From NCBI RefSeq assembly GCF_026340465.1, contig NZ_JAPEPC010000001.1:6897501-6961500 (forward strand): 64,000 nt of DNA, written 5' to 3'. Positions 22,855 through 31,237 of this stretch are shown one piece after another. The notes under the pieces were generated by a model. That model did no database searches and was not told the DNA's origin. It was given only the letters and a program-made list of their open reading frames with translations. This DNA is from Streptomyces sp. NBC_01306. GTDB taxonomy: Bacteria; Actinomycetota; Actinomycetes; Streptomycetales; Streptomycetaceae. A program made the translations under genes and the position numbers. Position 1 is the first letter of the stretch; each line of letters opens with the position of its first letter.

Positions 22855-24993
22855 GTGAACCCCCGACTGCCCGTGACCGCATGGCCCGTGTCCGAAGTGC
22901 CCATGACCGGCACCCCCGTCAGCCGCCGCGAAGGCCGGGCGAAAGTCACCGGCACCGCGGTCTACGCGGCCGAGCACGCCCCGTCCGGCCGTCTGCACGC
23001 CTGGCCGGTCCCGGCCGCGATCGCCTCGGGCCGGGTCCGTGCCGTACACACCGAGGACGCCCTGGCGCTGCCCGGCACCGTCGCCGTACTCACCGCGGGC
23101 AACGCGCCCCGGCTGGGCACCACCGACGACCCGGCCCTGGCCGTTCTGCAGAACGACCGGGTGCCGCACTACGGCTGGCCTGTCGCCCTCGCCGTGGCCG
23201 AGACCCTCGCGGGGGCCCGGGCCGCGGCGCACGCCGTGCGGGTGGAGTACGAGAGGGGCTCCCACGAGTCCGTCCTGAAGGCCGGCGACCCCACGATCTA
23301 CGCGCCGGAGACCGCCAACGGAGGCCACCCCGCCTACCGGGAGCGCGGTGACTTCGCCACCGCTCACGCCGCGGCTCCGGTCCGCATCGACGTGTCGTAC
23401 ACCGTGTCCCCGCTGCACAACCATCCCATGGAGCCGCACGCCAGCACCGCCGAGTGGACCGGCGGGCATCTGACCGTGCACGACTCCAGCCAGGGTGCGA
23501 CAGCCGTCCGCGAGGCCCTCGCCACCCTGTTCGCCGTGCCGGAGCGCGACATCACGGTCGTCTCCCAGCACGTCGGCGGCGGGTTCGGATCCAAGGGCAC
23601 CCCGCGCCCCCATGTGGTGCTCGCCGTCATGGCCGCCCTGCACACCGGGCGCCCCGTGACGCTGGCCCTTCCCCGGCGGCAGATGCCCGCGATGGTCGGG
23701 CACCGCGCCCCCACCCTGCAACGTGTGCGGCTGGGGGCGGGCGACGACGGTGTCATCACCGCCCTGGCGCACGAGGTGATCACGCACACCTCGCGGATCA
23801 AGGAGTTCGTGGAGCAGGCCGCCGTTCCCGGGCGGGTCATGTACCGCTCACCGCACAGCCTGACGACCCATCGCGTCGCGGCCCTCGATGTGCCGAGCCC
23901 CTCCTGGATGCGGGCGCCCGGCGAGGCTCCCGGCATGTACGCGCTGGAATCCGCGATGGACGAACTCGCCGTCGCGACCGGCCTGGACCCGGTGGAACTG
24001 CGGCTGCGGAACGAGCCGGACACCGAGCCGGACAGCGGCCTCCCGTTCAGCAGTCGGCATCTCACCGAGTGCCTGCGGGAAGGCGCGCGCCGCTTCGGCT
24101 GGAACGACCGGGATCCGCGCCCCGGTGTACGGCGCGACGGCGCGCTCCTGGCCGGAACCGGTGTCGCCGCCGCGACCTACCCCGTCCTGGTCTCCCCGTC
24201 CCGGGCGACCGCGCACGCGGCGCCCGACGGCACCTTTCTGGTACGGATCAACGCCACCGACATCGGTACGGGCGCCCGTACGGTCCTGGCGCAGATCGCC
24301 GCCGACGTGCTGCACGTACCGCTGGCCCGGGTGGCCGTCGACATCGGCAGCAGCGATCTGCCCAGCGCCTCTCTCGCCGGCGGTTCCTCGGGCACCGCGT
24401 CCTGGGGCTGGGCGGTCCACCAGGCCTGCACCTCGCTCGCGGCAAGGCTCGGTGAACACGGGGGAGCGGTCCCTGCCGATGGCCTGGACGCCACCGCCGA
24501 CACCAGCGGACAGGCCGGAGAGCCGGTGCCCTACGCCAGGCACGCCTTCGGGGCCCACTTCGCGGAGGTGGAGGCGGACACGGTGACGGGCGAGGTCCGG
24601 GTCCGGCGGATGCTGGGCGTGTACGCGGCCGGACACATCCTCAACTCCCGTACGGCCAGGGCACAGTTCATCGGCGGCATGGTGATGGGCATCGGGATGG
24701 CCCTCACCGAGGGCAGCACCGTCGACCCCGCGTCCGGTGCCTTCGTGGAGAGCGATCTCGCCTCGTACCACGTGCCCGTCTGCGCCGACATCCGCGACAT
24801 CGAGGCGCACTGGATCGAGGAGCGGGACGAGCACCTCAATCCGATGGGGAGCAAGGGAATCGGCGAGATCGGCATTGTCGGTACGGCGGCAGCGGTCGGT
24901 AACGCCTTCTACCACGCCACCGGCGTCCGGATGCGCTCGCTCCCGATCACCGCGGACAAGGTGCTGGAGGCGATGGACGGCGCCGGGCTCTGA
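22855..24993 (+). CDS. Aldehyde oxidase/xanthine dehydrogenase, molybdenum-cofactor subunit (PaoC/YagR-like)
   Basis: A 712-residue catalytic subunit. The N-terminal domain starts TGTPVSRREGRAKVTGTAVYAAEH. Mo-cofactor contacts include SQHVGGGFGSKG, the SWMRAPGEAPGMYALESAMDELA block, and GGSSGTASWGWAVHQAC. The base-catalyst glutamate lies in MGSKGIGEIGIVGTAAAVGNA. The composition fits a three-subunit aldehyde oxidase rather than a purine-specific xanthine dehydrogenase, though that is inference. No XdhC/PaoD-type chaperone gene lies in the window, so maturation must rely on one encoded elsewhere. GTG 22855 has GAGGAGAG upstream. Confidence 0.94.
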   Translation: MNPRLPVTAWPVSEVPMTGTPVSRREGRAKVTGTAVYAAEHAPSGRLHAWPVPAAIASGRVRAVHTEDALALPGTVAVLTAGNAPRLGTTDDPALAVLQNDRVPHYGWPVALAVAETLAGARAAAHAVRVEYERGSHESVLKAGDPTIYAPETANGGHPAYRERGDFATAHAAAPVRIDVSYTVSPLHNHPMEPHASTAEWTGGHLTVHDSSQGATAVREALATLFAVPERDITVVSQHVGGGFGSKGTPRPHVVLAVMAALHTGRPVTLALPRRQMPAMVGHRAPTLQRVRLGAGDDGVITALAHEVITHTSRIKEFVEQAAVPGRVMYRSPHSLTTHRVAALDVPSPSWMRAPGEAPGMYALESAMDELAVATGLDPVELRLRNEPDTEPDSGLPFSSRHLTECLREGARRFGWNDRDPRPGVRRDGALLAGTGVAAATYPVLVSPSRATAHAAPDGTFLVRINATDIGTGARTVLAQIAADVLHVPLARVAVDIGSSDLPSASLAGGSSGTASWGWAVHQACTSLAARLGEHGGAVPADGLDATADTSGQAGEPVPYARHAFGAHFAEVEADTVTGEVRVRRMLGVYAAGHILNSRTARAQFIGGMVMGIGMALTEGSTVDPASGAFVESDLASYHVPVCADIRDIEAHWIEERDEHLNPMGSKGIGEIGIVGTAAAVGNAFYHATGVRMRSLPITADKVLEAMDGAGL

Positions 24994-25065
24994 GGGGTCC
25001 GTTCGCCGCGGGGGCGGCTTGCATGATCCAATCACTTTCCCCCGTCCCCTCCCGAAAGTCCCTAC

Positions 25066-25929
25066 GTGCCTGCCGTGTTCCGCCGCGCCGCCCGTGTCCT
25101 CGCCCCGCTGCTGATGGTCCTCGCCGCCGGATGCTCCTCCGGCGACCCCAACGGCGCCTCCTCCCCGGCCGCTTCGGGCTCCGCACGGGACGGCGGCGTG
25201 CACAAGCCCCCGGCCCGGGCGGCCTTCGACTACCAGCTGGGCGGTCCGTACCGGCCGCCCGCCGGGGTGCGCGCGGTCTCCCGGGACCGCACCGCGGATC
25301 CCGTACCGGGGCTCTACAACATCTGTTACGTCAACGCCTTCCAGACGCAGCCCGGTGGCGCTGTCGGCTGGTGGCACAAGCACCACCCCGACCTGCTGCT
25401 GCACGACCGCCACGGCAAGCCGGTCGTCGACGAGGACTGGCAGGAGCCCCTCCTCGACATCTCGGGCGCCGCCAAGCGGGAGAAGCTCGCGGGCATCGTC
25501 GGCCGCTGGATCGACGGCTGCGCCGACGCCGGGTTCGACGCGGTGGAGCCCGACAACCTCGACTCGTACGAGCGCTCCGACCATCTGCTCACCGCCGACG
25601 ACGCGGCGTCCTTCGCCACCCTGCTGGCCGCGCGGGCGCACCGGCAGGGCCTCGCCGTCGCCCAGAAGAACACCACCGACCTGCTGGGCCTGCGCCACCG
25701 CATCGGGTTCGACTTCGCCGTCGTCGAGGAGTGCGGCCGCTACCAGGAGTGCACCGAGTTCGCCGACGCCTACCGGGGCAGGGTTTTCGACATCGAGTAC
25801 GGAACCAAGGACTTCGACCGGGCCTGCCACTCCTGGGGCAGGAAGCTCTCGGTCACGCTGCGCGACCGCGAGGTGAGCCCTGCGGGCGAGAAAGCCCATG
25901 TGTACCGGCGGTGCGACGCCGCCGGCTGA
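25066..25929 (+). CDS. GH114-family (endo-alpha-1,4-polygalactosaminidase-like) lipoprotein
   Basis: A 287-residue secreted lipoprotein. The signal is RRAARVLAPLLMVLAAGCSSG with the lipobox Cys near residue 23. A TIM-barrel domain follows, containing DYQLGGPY, NICYVNAF, LDISGAAKREKLAGIVGRWIDGCADAGFDAVEPDNLDSY and GLAVAQKNTTDL. The acidic residues of AVEPDNLDSY and VVEECGRY fit the GH114/DUF297-type family, whose characterised members hydrolyse galactosamine-containing exopolysaccharides. The GTG start has only weak GAAAG upstream. It stands alone between the aldehyde oxidase operon and a truncated HAD gene. Substrate specificity cannot be assigned. Confidence 0.85.
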   Translation: MPAVFRRAARVLAPLLMVLAAGCSSGDPNGASSPAASGSARDGGVHKPPARAAFDYQLGGPYRPPAGVRAVSRDRTADPVPGLYNICYVNAFQTQPGGAVGWWHKHHPDLLLHDRHGKPVVDEDWQEPLLDISGAAKREKLAGIVGRWIDGCADAGFDAVEPDNLDSYERSDHLLTADDAASFATLLAARAHRQGLAVAQKNTTDLLGLRHRIGFDFAVVEECGRYQECTEFADAYRGRVFDIEYGTKDFDRACHSWGRKLSVTLRDREVSPAGEKAHVYRRCDAAG

Positions 25930-25969
25930 CGGGTGTGCTTCCGGGAGGCCCGCCCCTCACGGGACCCGA

Positions 25970-26170
25970 TCAGGGCCGGGCCGCCGTGGCACGGGAGTCC
26001 AGCGTCTCCCTGGTGCCGGTCCCGATGCAAGGGGCGTGCCGCTGCCAGCTGAAATCCAGCACACCGTGCTCCGCGAGAACCTGGCGGCCGGCTTCGAAAT
26101 AGTTCGGCTCGCTGTCCACGAGGGTGCCATCGAGATCGAAAATGACCGGAGCTGCGCTGGGTGTGCTCAT
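25970..26170 (-). pseudogene. Truncated HAD hydrolase (N-terminal fragment)
   Basis: A 66-residue ORF with a good HAD motif I, PVIFDLDGTLVDSEPNYFEAG, and the start of the cap domain (GVLDFSWQRHAPCIGTGTRETLD). It then ends in an unrelated RATAARP tail and stop at 25970. Full-length homologues are about 200-230 residues, so motifs II-IV are missing. Only 40 bases separate its end from the converging GH114 gene. It is probably a remnant whose 3' part was lost by deletion. Confidence 0.75.
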
Positions 26171-26340
26171 CCCTCCCAGGATGCCAAGAGGGCAGTTCCC
26201 GGCCCTCCCGGGGCGCCCCGGCTCTGCTCCCCGGGCGCCTGCCGCTCCTCTGCCGGGGCGCAGCCGCCCGCGGCCGGATGCGTGCGGCTCCGTCGCCCCG
26301 GGGGCGGGGCCCTGTCGAGAGGGGGGCGCTCAGGAGATAT

Positions 26341-26352
26341 CTTGATGTCGAG
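26341..26352. promoter_or_regulatory. Inverted-repeat element upstream of icd
   Basis: CTTGATGTCGAG is an interrupted inverted repeat with one mismatch, set in a local AT-rich patch (GATAT before, CAATGTT after). It lies about 31 bases upstream of the icd GTG, where a promoter is expected. It may be an operator or promoter part; no regulator can be named. Confidence 0.35.
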
Positions 26353-26382
26353 CAATGTTGCAGACGTGGAGCGGAGCACCCG

Positions 26383-28602
26383 GTGACTGACTCGACCATC
26401 ATCTATACACATACCGACGAGGCCCCGGCCCTGGCGACGTATTCGTTCCTGCCGGTGATCCAGGCGTACGCCTCGACGGCCGGTGTGACCGTGGAGAGCC
26501 GTGACATCTCTCTCGCGGGGCGGATCATCGCCAGTTTCCCCGATCGTCTTGACGAGAGCCGACGGGTCGAGGACGCACTCGCCGAGCTCGGCGAGCTGGC
26601 CAGGACGCCCGGCGCGAACATCATCAAGCTGCCGAACATCTCGGCGTCCATCCCCCAGCTGAAGGCCGCCATCGCGGAGCTGCAGAAGCTGGGCTACGCG
26701 CTGCCGGACTACCCGGACGACCCGCAGACCGACGAGGACAAGGACGTCCGCGCCCGGTACGACAAGGTCAAGGGCAGCGCCGTCAACCCGGTGCTGCGCG
26801 AGGGCAATTCGGACCGCCGCGCCCCGGCATCGGTGAAGAACTACGCCAAGGCCCACCCGCACCGGATGGGCGCCTGGTCGTCCGAATCGAAGACGAACGT
26901 CGCCCACATGGACGGCGACGACTTCCGCTCCACCGAGAAGTCCGCCGTCATCGGCGAGGACGGCTCGCTCCGCATCGAGCTGGCCGGGGACGACGGCACC
27001 ACCACCGTCCTGCGCGAGTCGGTACCCGTGCTGGCCGGCGAGGTCGTCGACGCCTCGGTGATGCGCGTGGCCGCGCTCCGTGAGTTCTTCACGGCGCAGA
27101 TCGCCCGCGCCAAGGCCGAGGGCGTGCTCTTCTCGGTGCACCTGAAGGCCACGATGATGAAGGTCTCCGACCCGATCATCTTCGGCCACGTGGTGCGCGC
27201 CTTCTTCCCGAAGACGTTCGCCGAGCACGGTGCGGCACTCGCCGCCGCCGGGCTGACCCCCAACGACGGTCTCGGCGGCATCCTCAAGGGCCTGGACGCG
27301 CTGCCCGAGGGCGCGAAGATCAAGGAGTCCTTCGAGGCCGAGCTGGCCGAGGGCCCGTCCCTGGCGATGGTCGACTCCGACCGCGGCATCACCAACCTGC
27401 ATGTGCCGAGCGATGTCATCGTCGACGCGTCCATGCCGGCCATGATCCGTACCTCCGGCCACATGTGGGGCCCGGACGGCGGCGAGGCCGACACCCTGGC
27501 GACCATCCCGGACAGCAGCTACGCCGGGATCTACCAGGTCGTCATCGACGACTGCCGCGCCAACGGCGCCTACGACCCGTCGACGATGGGCTCCGTGCCC
27601 AACGTCGGTCTGATGGCGCAGAAGGCCGAGGAGTACGGCAGCCACGACAAGACCTTCGAGATCCCGGTCACCGGCACGGTGCGGGTCCTCGACGGCCAGG
27701 GCAACGCCGTACTGGAGCACGCCGTCAGCGCCGGTGACATCTGGCGCATGTGCCAGACCAAGGACCTGCCGATCCAGGACTGGGTCAAGCTCGCGGTGAC
27801 CCGCGCCCGCGCGACCGGCACCCCGGCCGTGTTCTGGCTCGACGAGGGACGCGCGCACGACGCCGCCCTGATCGCGAAGGTCAAGGCGTACCTCCCCGAG
27901 CACGACACCGACGGTCTGCAGATCGAGATCATGACGCCGGCGGACGCCATCGCGTTCTCGCTGGAGCGCATCCGCCGCGGCGAGGACACGATCTCCGTCA
28001 CCGGCAATGTGCTGCGCGACTACCTGACCGACCTGTTCCCGATCCTTGAGCTGGGCACGAGCGCGAAGATGCTCTCCGTCGTCCCGCTCATGAACGGCGG
28101 CGGTCTGTTCGAGACGGGCGCCGGCGGTTCCGCGCCGAAGCACGTCCAGCAGCTCGTCAAGGAGAACTACCTGCGCTGGGACAGCCTGGGTGAGTTCCTC
28201 GCGCTGGCGGTCAGCTTCGAGCACCTCGCGCAGACGACGGGCAACGCACGCGCCCAGGTCCTCGCGGACACGCTCGACCGCGCGACCGGCACGTTCCTCA
28301 ACGAGGACAAGTCGCCGAGCCGCAAGCTCGGTGGCATCGACAACCGCGGCAGCCACTTCTACCTGGCGCTCTACTGGGCCCGGGAGCTGGCAGCGCAGAC
28401 CGACGACGCACAGCTCGCCGGGGCGTTCTCGGCGCTCGCCAAGACGCTCGGTGAGCAGGAGCAGACCATCGTCGGCGAGCTGATCGCGGTCCAGGGTTCC
28501 CCGGCTGACATCGGCAGCTACTACCAGCCCGACCCGGAGAAGGCATCGGCCGTCATGCGCCCGTCGGCGACCTTCAACCAGGCCATCGCGACGCTCGGCT
28601 GA
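26383..28602 (+). CDS. icd: NADP-dependent isocitrate dehydrogenase, monomeric type
   Basis: A 739-residue monomeric (type II) isocitrate dehydrogenase, the usual length for the family. It starts DSTIIYTHTDEAPALATYSFLPVIQAYA and carries the substrate-binding stretch near IIKLPNISASIPQLKAAI. Also visible are LPDYPDDP, RMGAWSSESKTNVAHMDGDDF, HLKATMMKVSDPIIFGH, and GAGGSAPKHVQQLVKENYLRWDSLGEF (28111 onward). It converts isocitrate to 2-oxoglutarate and CO2 with NADP+, feeding the TCA cycle and NADPH pool. GTG 26383 is chosen because the family begins here; upstream in-frame sequence is non-coding. A perfect 15-bp hairpin follows at 28654. Confidence 0.96.
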   Translation: MTDSTIIYTHTDEAPALATYSFLPVIQAYASTAGVTVESRDISLAGRIIASFPDRLDESRRVEDALAELGELARTPGANIIKLPNISASIPQLKAAIAELQKLGYALPDYPDDPQTDEDKDVRARYDKVKGSAVNPVLREGNSDRRAPASVKNYAKAHPHRMGAWSSESKTNVAHMDGDDFRSTEKSAVIGEDGSLRIELAGDDGTTTVLRESVPVLAGEVVDASVMRVAALREFFTAQIARAKAEGVLFSVHLKATMMKVSDPIIFGHVVRAFFPKTFAEHGAALAAAGLTPNDGLGGILKGLDALPEGAKIKESFEAELAEGPSLAMVDSDRGITNLHVPSDVIVDASMPAMIRTSGHMWGPDGGEADTLATIPDSSYAGIYQVVIDDCRANGAYDPSTMGSVPNVGLMAQKAEEYGSHDKTFEIPVTGTVRVLDGQGNAVLEHAVSAGDIWRMCQTKDLPIQDWVKLAVTRARATGTPAVFWLDEGRAHDAALIAKVKAYLPEHDTDGLQIEIMTPADAIAFSLERIRRGEDTISVTGNVLRDYLTDLFPILELGTSAKMLSVVPLMNGGGLFETGAGGSAPKHVQQLVKENYLRWDSLGEFLALAVSFEHLAQTTGNARAQVLADTLDRATGTFLNEDKSPSRKLGGIDNRGSHFYLALYWARELAAQTDDAQLAGAFSALAKTLGEQEQTIVGELIAVQGSPADIGSYYQPDPEKASAVMRPSATFNQAIATLG

Positions 28603-28653
28603 CGTCCGGCAGACCGGCCGCCCCAGCGGCGGCCGGCCGCCGACCCGCACCCT

Positions 28654-28690
28654 GGCCGCCCCGGCCGGCATCCCGCCGGCCGGGGCGGCC
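28654..28690 (+). terminator. Terminator of icd
   Basis: GGCCGCCCCGGCCGG (28654-28668) and CCGGCCGGGGCGGCC (28676-28690) form a perfect 15-bp stem with a 7-base loop. No T-run follows. The rest of the 28603-28971 gap contains no gene I can support, only presumed promoter sequence for the small protein and ABC operon. Confidence 0.75.
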
Positions 28691-28971
28691 GCGTTGCGTG
28701 AAGGGCCCGCCGCCGGACCGGCCCGGAGCGACGCCGGATGCCGGGGACCGGCTTGCGTGGTTCCATGAGAGATGTCAGTGCCTGATATGCCCGCCGTATC
28801 CGCCGAGCGGACGCAACGGGGTTGCACATCAGGCTGATCCACGACTTTCAGGGCGGCGTGCGGCTGTCCGGCCGGACCGGTGCGAGCCGGCCGCCCTCAT
28901 GGACACGCGCCGTGAATCCGCCTCGTGCACCCCCGGGTGCGCGGGCCGGCGGTCCTGAAAGGAGATGCGGT

Positions 28972-29226
28972 ATGTCCACAGCCATCCTCACCGTGTTCAG
29001 ACACCTCATACGGCTGGTGACAGGCTCGGCCAGGGCCATCGGCAGCTACCTAGCACAGCGCTTCGGGCCCCAGCGGCCCCCGGCGGAACACCCACGGCAC
29101 CCCCGCCCCGCCGATCTGCTGGCCGGCCGGGTGGAGCAGGCCGACTACCAGGCGGACCAGGAACGCCTGGCGCTCGCCGACGCGTCCGCCCATCCCCTCC
29201 ACGTGCCCCCGCTGCCGAGACGATGA
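28972..29226 (+). CDS. Small protein coupled to ABC exporter, SHOCT-like C-terminal region
   Basis: An 84-residue protein with an excellent ribosome-binding site (AAAGGAGATGCGGT) before ATG 28972. The N-terminus (ILTVFRHLIRLVTGSARAIGSYLAQRF) is amphipathic or membrane-associated. The segment DLLAGRVEQADYQADQERLALA resembles the short SHOCT-type helix motif (L..G.I...EY...L), though this is a weak match. The stop overlaps the ATPase start (ATGA), so its translation is coupled to the exporter. Function unknown; an accessory or regulatory subunit is possible. Confidence 0.75.
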   Translation: MSTAILTVFRHLIRLVTGSARAIGSYLAQRFGPQRPPAEHPRHPRPADLLAGRVEQADYQADQERLALADASAHPLHVPPLPRR

Positions 29227-30227
29227 CCGATCCTGCTGACCGGGCTGACCGGGGGCAGCAGAACAGCCCGGCGCACGGCAGCGCCACAGTCATCCGGGCC
29301 GCCGGCCTCACCAAGGCCTACCCCAAGACGCAGACCCCCGCGGTGGACGGCCTCGATCTCCGGGTGTGCCAGGGCGAGATCTTCGGACTGCTCGGGCCCA
29401 ACGGGGCGGGCAAGACCACCACCGTCGGCATGCTGACCGCCCGGGTGGTGCCGACGGCGGGGTCGGCGTACATCGGTGACATCGACGTGGTCGCGGAACC
29501 GACGCTGGCCAAGCAGCTCATCGCCGTCGTCAGCCAGCAGAACACACTGGACCGCTCGCTGACGGTGTGGGAGAACCTGTACTTCCACGGCCTGCTGTTC
29601 GGCATCCCGCGCCGGGAGTCGCGCCGTACCGCCGACGCACTCCTCGAACAGTTCCATCTGTCCCGCTGGGGCAAGGCGTCGGTGTTCGCCCTGTCCGGCG
29701 GGATGGCGCAGCGTCTGATGGTGGCGCGCGCGATCTTCCACCGTCCCGCCGTGCTCTTCCTCGACGAGCCGACGGCCGGGCTGGACCCGCAGGGCAGACT
29801 GGCCCTCTGGGAGGCGCTGGACGGGCTGATCGCCGACGGCCAGACGATTCTGCTCACCACGCACAACATGGACGAGGCCGACCACCTCTGCGACCGGGTG
29901 GCGATCATCGACCACGGCCGGATCCTCGCCCTGGACACGCCTGCCGCCCTCAAGCAGGGGCTCGGCGCCGACGCCGTGGTCACGGTCGCCACCAGCGGCA
30001 GCCAGGACGGCCTGGCGGCCCGGCTGAACAGTGACATCCCGGGCGTCGTCCGCACCCGGCTGGTCGACGGAGCCGTCGAGCTCCAGGTCAAGGGCGCCGA
30101 ACGGCTGCTGCCGCGGGTCGTCACGAGCGCGGAGGCCGGTGGGTTCGAGCTGGTCGACCTCTCGATCGCCGAGAGCACCCTGGAAACGGTGTTCATCAGC
30201 CTGACCGGACAGGAGCTGAGGGACTGA
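29223..30227 (+). CDS. ABC transporter ATP-binding protein, DrrA/NodI type
   Basis: A 334-residue export ATPase. Walker A is GPNGAGKTT, the Q-loop region is VVSQQNTLDRSLTVWENLYFHGLLFGIP, the signature is ALSGGMAQRLMVARA and Walker B is AVLFLDEPTAGLDP. The switch region is LLTTHNMDEADHLCDRVAIIDHG. A C-terminal regulatory domain of about 90 residues follows, ending ESTLETVFISLTGQELRD, as in DrrA/CcmA-like proteins. It overlaps the small gene upstream and the permease downstream (TGATG). The transported compound is unknown. Confidence 0.93.
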   Translation: MTDPADRADRGQQNSPAHGSATVIRAAGLTKAYPKTQTPAVDGLDLRVCQGEIFGLLGPNGAGKTTTVGMLTARVVPTAGSAYIGDIDVVAEPTLAKQLIAVVSQQNTLDRSLTVWENLYFHGLLFGIPRRESRRTADALLEQFHLSRWGKASVFALSGGMAQRLMVARAIFHRPAVLFLDEPTAGLDPQGRLALWEALDGLIADGQTILLTTHNMDEADHLCDRVAIIDHGRILALDTPAALKQGLGADAVVTVATSGSQDGLAARLNSDIPGVVRTRLVDGAVELQVKGAERLLPRVVTSAEAGGFELVDLSIAESTLETVFISLTGQELRD

Positions 30228-31138
30228 TGGCTGCGTCGAGTGCCGTCCCGCCGCCCGGGGACGTTCCGTCCGCGGGCCCGTCCGGGCACCCCATCGGCGT
30301 ACGGCCCGCCCGGTCGGCCGCCGCCTCCAGCCGCTCCGCGCTGAGCGCGCTGATCCAGCGGGATCTGACCGTCCTGATGAAGAGCTTCGGCGAGTTCGCG
30401 GGCCGGACCGTCATGCAGCCGTTCCTGCTGGTCTTCGTGTTCCTGTACGTGTTCCCGCTCATCGGCCAGGGCATCGGATCGGGCGGCGGCGCCAAGGGGG
30501 AGTCGGCGTTCGCCACCGTGCTGGTCCCGGGGGTGGTGTCCATCGCGATCATGTTCCAGGGCATCCAGTCGGTCGCCATCCAGATGTCCCAGGAGTTCGG
30601 CTTCACCCGGGAGATCGAGGACCGGGTGCAGGCCCCGTGCCCGATCTGGCTGGTGGCGGTGGCGAGAGTGCTGTCCGGGTCGGCTCAGGGGCTGATCTCG
30701 GCGGTCATCGTGCTGCCCATCGCGGCCGTCGTGCACGCACCGGGCGTGCACCCCCAACTCAGCATCCACTGGTGGATCGTGGTCACCCTGATCCCGCTGT
30801 CCTGCCTCACGATGACCTCACTCGGACTGCTCCTGGGCACCACGTTCGAGCCGAGGAACATCGGCGTGATGTTCGGCTTCGTCGTGCTGCCGCTCGTCTT
30901 CCTCGGCGGCACCTACTACCAGTGGACCAAACTGGCTCCGGTACAGGTGGGAGGCTTCCACTGGCTCCAGGTGCTGGTGCTGGTCAACCCGCTGATCTAT
31001 ATGAGCGAGGGGATGCGGGCCGGCTTCACGGACGTGTCCCACATGCACCTGTACATCGTCTATCCGGTGCTCGCCGGGTTCTGTGCGCTCTTCCTCACCC
31101 TCGGGCTGCGCAACTTCCGCCGCCGCGTGCTGTCCTGA
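30227..31138 (+). CDS. ABC-2 type transporter permease
   Basis: A 303-residue permease with about six hydrophobic segments. Typical ABC-2 blocks are FAGRTVMQPFLLVFVFLYVFPLIG, FTREIEDRVQAPCPIWLVAVARVLSG, and GVMFGFVVLPLVFLGGTYYQW. The N-terminal 40 residues are Pro/Ala/Ser-rich and probably cytoplasmic. It pairs with the DrrA/NodI-type ATPase upstream as a two-component exporter. The downstream lactonase starts 100 bases later with its own ribosome-binding site. Confidence 0.92.
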   Translation: MAASSAVPPPGDVPSAGPSGHPIGVRPARSAAASSRSALSALIQRDLTVLMKSFGEFAGRTVMQPFLLVFVFLYVFPLIGQGIGSGGGAKGESAFATVLVPGVVSIAIMFQGIQSVAIQMSQEFGFTREIEDRVQAPCPIWLVAVARVLSGSAQGLISAVIVLPIAAVVHAPGVHPQLSIHWWIVVTLIPLSCLTMTSLGLLLGTTFEPRNIGVMFGFVVLPLVFLGGTYYQWTKLAPVQVGGFHWLQVLVLVNPLIYMSEGMRAGFTDVSHMHLYIVYPVLAGFCALFLTLGLRNFRRRVLS

Positions 31139-31237
31139 CCGTGCGGCGGCGCGCCCGAATTGGTCCAGACCGCTCCTGCTACCGTCTGCCGGAGCCCGGC
31201 CACACACGGACCGGGCGCCGTCGGAGAGGGGAGCACG

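Noticed and set aside
21811..23787. 658-codon open frame on the minus strand opposite the aldehyde oxidase operon
   Set aside because: It spans two real genes antisense and shows only the biased composition typical of shadow frames.
26167..28842. 891-codon open frame on the minus strand opposite icd
   Set aside because: It is a mirror frame of a highly conserved enzyme gene. The predicted protein has no motif and no ribosome-binding site.
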